From positions 98,233 through 162,232 of the forward strand of contig CAJYYA010000012.1 of assembly GCA_913778905.1 (NCBI GenBank): 64,000 bases of DNA. The letters run 5' to 3'. Within the stretch, counting starts at the first letter, position 1; every line of letters starts with the position of its first letter. Under the pieces are notes generated by a model. That model was not told the DNA's origin. It saw only the letters and a program-made list of their open reading frames with translations, and searched no databases. Below, one piece after another: positions 59,780-64,000 of the stretch. The translations under genes and the position numbers were made by a program. Source of the stretch: an uncultured Naasia sp. Its GTDB lineage: Bacteria > Actinomycetota > Actinomycetes > Actinomycetales > Microbacteriaceae.

Positions 59780-60373
59780 ATGGCGAAGCTCATCGGTTAT
59801 GCGCGAGTCTCGACCCGCAACCAGTCGACGGACCGTCAAGAGGCTGACCTGCTCGCCGCCGGCATCCGACGCGATGATCTCTACATCGACCACGGCGTCT
59901 CGGGAGCTCGAGCATCGCGACCACAATTCGATCGAGCACTCGCCGCACTCCACGATGGCGACACCCTCGTCATCACCACCCTCGACCGACTCGGGCGCTC
60001 AACACAGAACATGCTCGCCTTCGCCGACGAGCTCCGCGCTCGCGGCGCTGGCCTCCGCGTACTCAATCTCGGCGGGGGCGACGTCGACACTTCCACCCCG
60101 ATGGGGTCGATGCTGTTCACGATCATGGCCGCGCTGGCTCAGATGGAGTACGAGATCAAGCGGGAGCGAGTTACCGACTCGGTGACCAAGCGGCGCGAGG
60201 ATGGCAAGGATCTCGGCGGCCGCCCGCAACGCATCACCGACAGCCAGATCCGCAGCGCCATCCGACTCGTCGAAAGCGGCGAGCCTGCCGCCCAGGTGGC
60301 ACGCGATCTCGGGATGTCCCGAGCTTCGTTTTACCGGCGCTCCCGTCTATTGGATGCACCGACCGCGCCGTAG
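59780..60373 (+). CDS. Small serine recombinase (resolvase/invertase family)
   Basis: MAKLIGYARVSTRNQSTDRQEADLLAAG, LVITTLDRLGRSTQNML, TPMGSMLFTIMAALAQMEYEIKRERV, C-terminal HTH AAQVARDLGMSRASFYRR; start at 59780. Confidence 0.93.
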   Translation: MAKLIGYARVSTRNQSTDRQEADLLAAGIRRDDLYIDHGVSGARASRPQFDRALAALHDGDTLVITTLDRLGRSTQNMLAFADELRARGAGLRVLNLGGGDVDTSTPMGSMLFTIMAALAQMEYEIKRERVTDSVTKRREDGKDLGGRPQRITDSQIRSAIRLVESGEPAAQVARDLGMSRASFYRRSRLLDAPTAP

Positions 60374-60600
60374 CAGATAGGGACCCCTCCGCGGGACTGC
60401 TTGCGGACGGGCCTTACGGTACGACCGACCGCCGACGTCTACTGGGGCGCTCCCGAAGCTGAGGACGTCCCGTTTCAGGATCCCTATACGGACAGATTGC
60501 TCGCGCGACGTGGGAACAGAATTCGGGCTCGAGAGCCATGGACACGCTGCAGTCGTCTCACCTCTCCTTCCCCCGGAGGCGCAGCACGCGATCTAAAGAC

Positions 60601-60638
60601 AGCGGAGACGCGCCGCTCTCAAGCTGCACGTCTCCGCT
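60601..60638 (-). terminator. Rho-independent-like terminator for the minus-strand RHS/small-ORF transcript
   Basis: AGCGGAGACG / CGTCTCCGCT perfect 10-bp stem, followed on the minus strand by GTCTTTAG. Confidence 0.6.
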
Positions 60639-60653
60639 GATTACTCGAGCTAT

Positions 60654-60833
60654 TCACTCACGGTTACGCAGCAGCTTCCGCCAGCTCACCACCACCAATG
60701 CCACGCTCACAGCGGCAAGTAGCAAACCAGCTATGCGCACTCCGTCACTTGGTGCCGTCGCTGCCATTACTGCTCCAAGAACGGCTAGAACCGCACTAAG
60801 GACGAGGAGAAACCTTGAAGAGGCCATAGCCAT
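60654..60833 (-). CDS. 59-aa two-TM protein immediately downstream of RHS; candidate immunity protein; absent from the supplied ORF track
   Basis: MAMASSRFLLVLSAVLAVLGAVMAATAPSDGVRIAGLLLAAVSVALVVVSWRKLLRNRE*; starts 2 nt after the RHS stop; terminator follows. Confidence 0.6.
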   Translation of the reverse strand: MAMASSRFLLVLSAVLAVLGAVMAATAPSDGVRIAGLLLAAVSVALVVVSWRKLLRNRE

Positions 60834-60835
60834 TC

Positions 60836-62340
60836 CTAACAGTCACCGCTCGCAGATGCCTCGACTGCTGAATATGTGGACAGTGCATACCCAGCGGCGG
60901 CGAGAGCGAGCGTGGCTCCTCGACTGGGCAGGGCCGCCAACAAGCCGACCGTAGCTAATACGCCACTCGCGAGTGCGACGTAGCAACTGGCCGGCAGGTC
61001 GGCATCGAGTCCTGTCGAGTCGGACTTGTTGACAGGATTGCAAGACGCGTAGCCATACGCACTCGCCTCTTGGCCTGACGGGTCTGCTTGGGTGAAGCGT
61101 CCGAGCGCGGGGTCGTAGTAGCGGGCCCCGAGCCGGTACCGATTCACGGTGGTGTCGTAGTAGCCGCTGATGTATCGGATGGGGTTGTCGTTGGTGAAGA
61201 CGCCGTTGAAGGTGGAGCGGGTTTCACCGTAGGGGCTGTAGGAGTAGCCGCCCTGCCAGGCCCCGTTGCGGTTGAAGGCTCCGACGACGCTGCCGAGGGA
61301 GTCCTTCACGAACGAGTAGCGCTCCTCGAAGTAGCGCACCGTGGTGAGCTCCCCGTCCGGGGTGCGGGTGTATGCCCGGCGCTGGCTCGCGCCGGTACTT
61401 CCCGACATCACCAGGCCCGTCGGCGAGACCAGGAACCCGTTGGTGGTTCCCCCGTTGGTGCGGGTGAGGGTGTTGGTGTTGCCCGCCTTCCAGGCCGTGT
61501 AGGTGCTTGACCCAATCGCGGTCACCGCGCCTCGGTCATTGAAGGTGGAGGTGACACCGGTGAGGGCGTTGCGGGTCTGGTTGCCGGCGGCGTCGTAGGT
61601 CCAGGACCCGTTGCTGCCGGTGGCGCCAGTGATCTGGTTGGCGGCGTTGTAAGTGGTGTCGATGGTCCCTGCGGCTGCGCCGGTGTTGCCGGTGCGGATC
61701 TGCTTGGTGCGGTTGCCGGCGTTGTCGTAGCTGTACGCCCACGACGCGTTCGCCGTCGACCCGACCTTCTCATCCGCCAACTTGAGCCGGTTCAGGCTGT
61801 CGTATGAATAGGTCGTGACCGCTCCTGCGGTGATGCCCTGCTCGAGGTACGCGGTGCGGGTCTGGATAGTGCCCCGATCCGCGCTGGCACCGCTCTGGCC
61901 AGGGGCGGTGTAGCTGTACCCGATGTCGACCTTGGTCGCTCCGGAGCCGTCCTTGGCGGTGATGCGGGTGGCGCGGCCGGAGTTGTCGCGGGTGGTTGCG
62001 ACGGTGGCGTTGCCCTGGAAGGTGCGGAGGGTTTCGGCTCCGTTGGCGTTGTAGGCGAAGCGGGTGCAGCCGCTGGCTGCGGGTGCGCTCGTGCCGGCGG
62101 GGCAGGACTGGTCAGGATCGGCCAGGGTCACGAGACGGTTCGCGTCGTCGTAGCCGTAGGTGATCTTGCCGTTGTTGGTCTCTTCGGCGCTGAGCGTTTT
62201 CGTACTGCACCGAGTAGCTGCGCCCGGAGGCCTGGGTCACGCCCGAGAGCTGACCGTTGGTGTAGTTGCAGATCGCCCCGACGCTGTTGCGGTCGGTGTG
62301 GTTGGTGATCCAGATTCGATTGCAGTCTCTCTGGTCACAG
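60836..62340 (-). pseudogene. RHS-repeat protein, N-terminally truncated and frameshifted
   Basis: YDSLNRLKLADEK, YDNAGNRTKQIRTG, RHS core YSPYGETRSTFNGVFTNDNPIRYISGYYDTTVNRYRLGARYYDPALGRFTQADPSGQEASAYGYASCNPVNKSDSTG; upstream homology continues in another frame (LSGVTQASGRSYSVQYE) with the shift at an A4 run (62197-62200). Confidence 0.8.
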
Positions 62341-62433
62341 TGAACGGCTGGGCGTCGGGCTTCTCGCCCAGTCATCCCCCACCCTCAGCCGACGCCCGGC
62401 GGGCTCCCACCCCGCCCGCGGTAGCCTCAGGGC

Positions 62434-63249
62434 ATGAGCGACCCCGAGGACGAGCGCCGCATCACCGTCGAACGCTGTGCAGTCCCCGGCGGACACGGAT
62501 TCATCGCCCTCCTCGGACTGAATCGGGTCGCTAAGCGCAACGCTGCCGACCTCCGCATGCTGCACGAGCTGGCGCTCGCCTTCGGCGAAGCGGACCGTGA
62601 CGAGGACGTCCGCGCCATCGTCGTCCACGCGCACGGCGACCACTTCTCCGGCGGCCTCGATCTCGCCGACATCGGCCCGCGGATGGTCTCACCCGAGGGT
62701 ATCGACCTCCTCCCCGAGGGCGGCATCGACCCCTGGGGAGTCGCCGGCGAATCGCGCTCCACCCCGGTCGTCACGGCCGTCCAGGGCACCTGTCTGACCC
62801 TGGGCGTCGAGCTCGTCCTGGCGAGCGACATCTCCGTGGCGGCGGACTCGACGCGTTTCGGCCAGATCGAGGTGTCCCGCGCGATCCTCCCCTTCGGCGG
62901 AGCGACCCTCCGCTTCCCGGCCGCGGTCGGCTGGGGCAACGCAATGCGCTGGATGCTGACGGGCGACCTCTTCGACGTTGCCGAGGCGCACCGGATGGGA
63001 CTTGTTCAAGAGGTCGTCGCGCATGGCACCCAACTCGACCGTGCCGTGGAGCTCGCAGAGAGCATCGCCCGCCAGGCCCCGCTCGCCGTCGCCGCGGTGC
63101 TCACCAACTCCCGACTCGCTCAGCACGACCCGTCGGCCGCCGCAGCCGCGCTGCCGACCGAACTGTCGCGCCTCGCGGCGACGAACGACTCCCGACGGGG
63201 GCTCGAAGCCTTCATGAACCGCACAGCCCCGGTCTTCCAGGGCGACTGA
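62434..63249 (+). CDS. Enoyl-CoA hydratase/isomerase family protein
   Basis: VHAHGDHFSGGLDLADI; VQGTCLTLGVELVLASDISVAADSTRFGQIEVSRAILPFGGATLRFPAAVG. Confidence 0.92.
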   Translation: MSDPEDERRITVERCAVPGGHGFIALLGLNRVAKRNAADLRMLHELALAFGEADRDEDVRAIVVHAHGDHFSGGLDLADIGPRMVSPEGIDLLPEGGIDPWGVAGESRSTPVVTAVQGTCLTLGVELVLASDISVAADSTRFGQIEVSRAILPFGGATLRFPAAVGWGNAMRWMLTGDLFDVAEAHRMGLVQEVVAHGTQLDRAVELAESIARQAPLAVAAVLTNSRLAQHDPSAAAAALPTELSRLAATNDSRRGLEAFMNRTAPVFQGD

Positions 63250-63297
63250 TCCACCCACGTCCGACACCGCACCTCGACGACCGCTAGGAGCATCCCC

Positions 63298-64000
63298 ATG
63301 ACCGAGCACTACGACCTCATCGTGATCGGCGCCGGTCCCGTCGGCGAGAACGTCGCCGACTACGCCACCAAGCGCGGTCTGAAGGTCGCCATCGTCGAGA
63401 GCGAGCTGGTCGGGGGCGAATGCTCCTACTGGGCGTGCATGCCGTCGAAGGCGCTGCTGCGTTCCGGACTGGCGCTCGAGAGCGCGAAACGTGTCGCGGG
63501 CGCGACCGAGGCGGTCACCGGCGACCTCGACGTCGCGGCCGTGCTGAAGCGGCGCGACTCGTTCGTGAGCGACTACGAGGACAAGGGCCAGGTCGAGTGG
63601 CTCGAGTCGGCAGGGATCGATCTCGTCCGCGGACACGGTCGGATCACGGGCGTTCGTCGCGTGACCGTCACGTCGCCCGACGGCGACGACATCGAGCTCG
63701 AGGCTCGGGCCGCGGTCGCCGTCGCGACCGGCAGCGCAGCCCTCCTGCCCGACATCGACGGGCTGGCGGACATCGAACCCTGGACGAGCCGCGAGGCCAC
63801 GGGCGTCACGGAGGTTCCCGCGTCTCTCGCCATCATCGGCGGCGGCGTCGTGGCGGCCGAGATGGCCACGGCCTTCACGGCGCTCGGCAGCGACGTCACG
63901 ATCATCGCCCGCAGCGGGCTGCTCTCCCCCATGGAGCCGTTCGCCGGCGAGCTCGTCGTCGCGCAGCTCGAGAAGACCGGCGCGACCGTCAAGCTCGGCG
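63298..64000 (+). CDS. FAD-dependent pyridine nucleotide-disulfide oxidoreductase, 3'-truncated by the window edge; absent from the supplied ORF track
   Basis: MTEHYDLIVIGAGPVGENVADYATKRGLKVAIVESELVGGECSYWACMPSKALLRSG...SLAIIGGGVVAAEMATAFTALGSDVTIIARS; no stop before 64000. Confidence 0.93.
   Translation, partial: MTEHYDLIVIGAGPVGENVADYATKRGLKVAIVESELVGGECSYWACMPSKALLRSGLALESAKRVAGATEAVTGDLDVAAVLKRRDSFVSDYEDKGQVEWLESAGIDLVRGHGRITGVRRVTVTSPDGDDIELEARAAVAVATGSAALLPDIDGLADIEPWTSREATGVTEVPASLAIIGGGVVAAEMATAFTALGSDVTIIARSGLLSPMEPFAGELVVAQLEKTGATVKLG

Noticed and set aside
60601-60638. Hairpin considered as a transposon inverted repeat end
   Set aside because: Close arms with T-rich trailer on the minus strand fit a terminator for the RHS transcript; no partner end found.

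Overview
This 64 kb high-GC window looks like the chromosome of an actinobacterium, probably a member of the Microbacteriaceae (inferred from codon usage and gene content only). Most of it is ordinary chromosome. It contains an ABC exporter behind a LuxR-type regulator, a TrxR-like/methyltransferase fusion with a divergent XRE-cupin regulator, and tRNA-Arg(TCT) and tRNA-His(GTG). It also contains a TPP-riboswitch-controlled YkoEDC-type ECF transporter, a spermidine/putrescine-type ABC operon with a divergent GntR regulator, and glgX-treY-treZ. Further along are a sugar ABC transporter, a NarL-type two-component system with an ABC exporter, dinB, a type III PKS operon, corA and an arginase-family gene. 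The regions most worth follow-up are: (1) a tightly overlapping minus-strand operon (29.2-36.9 kb) with GtrA, a QxxRW processive-type GT2, an ArnT-like GT, an LAHTG-tailed DUF4397-like surface protein, a GH8-like hydrolase, a lipobox-bearing class F sortase and a Ppm1-like GT2; (2) a fusion of an alpha/beta hydrolase with a gluconate-2-dehydrogenase-subunit-3-like domain, translationally coupled to a GMC oxidoreductase; (3) a gene-poor accessory island (57.6-62.4 kb) with a serine recombinase, possible recombinase sites, an N-terminally truncated and frameshifted RHS gene, and an uncalled 59-aa two-TM ORF right behind it that could be an immunity protein; (4) a dispersed palindromic repeat family (about 11 copies at 4 intergenic loci) and several long perfect hairpins. 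Family names come from motif recognition by eye; no database search was run.
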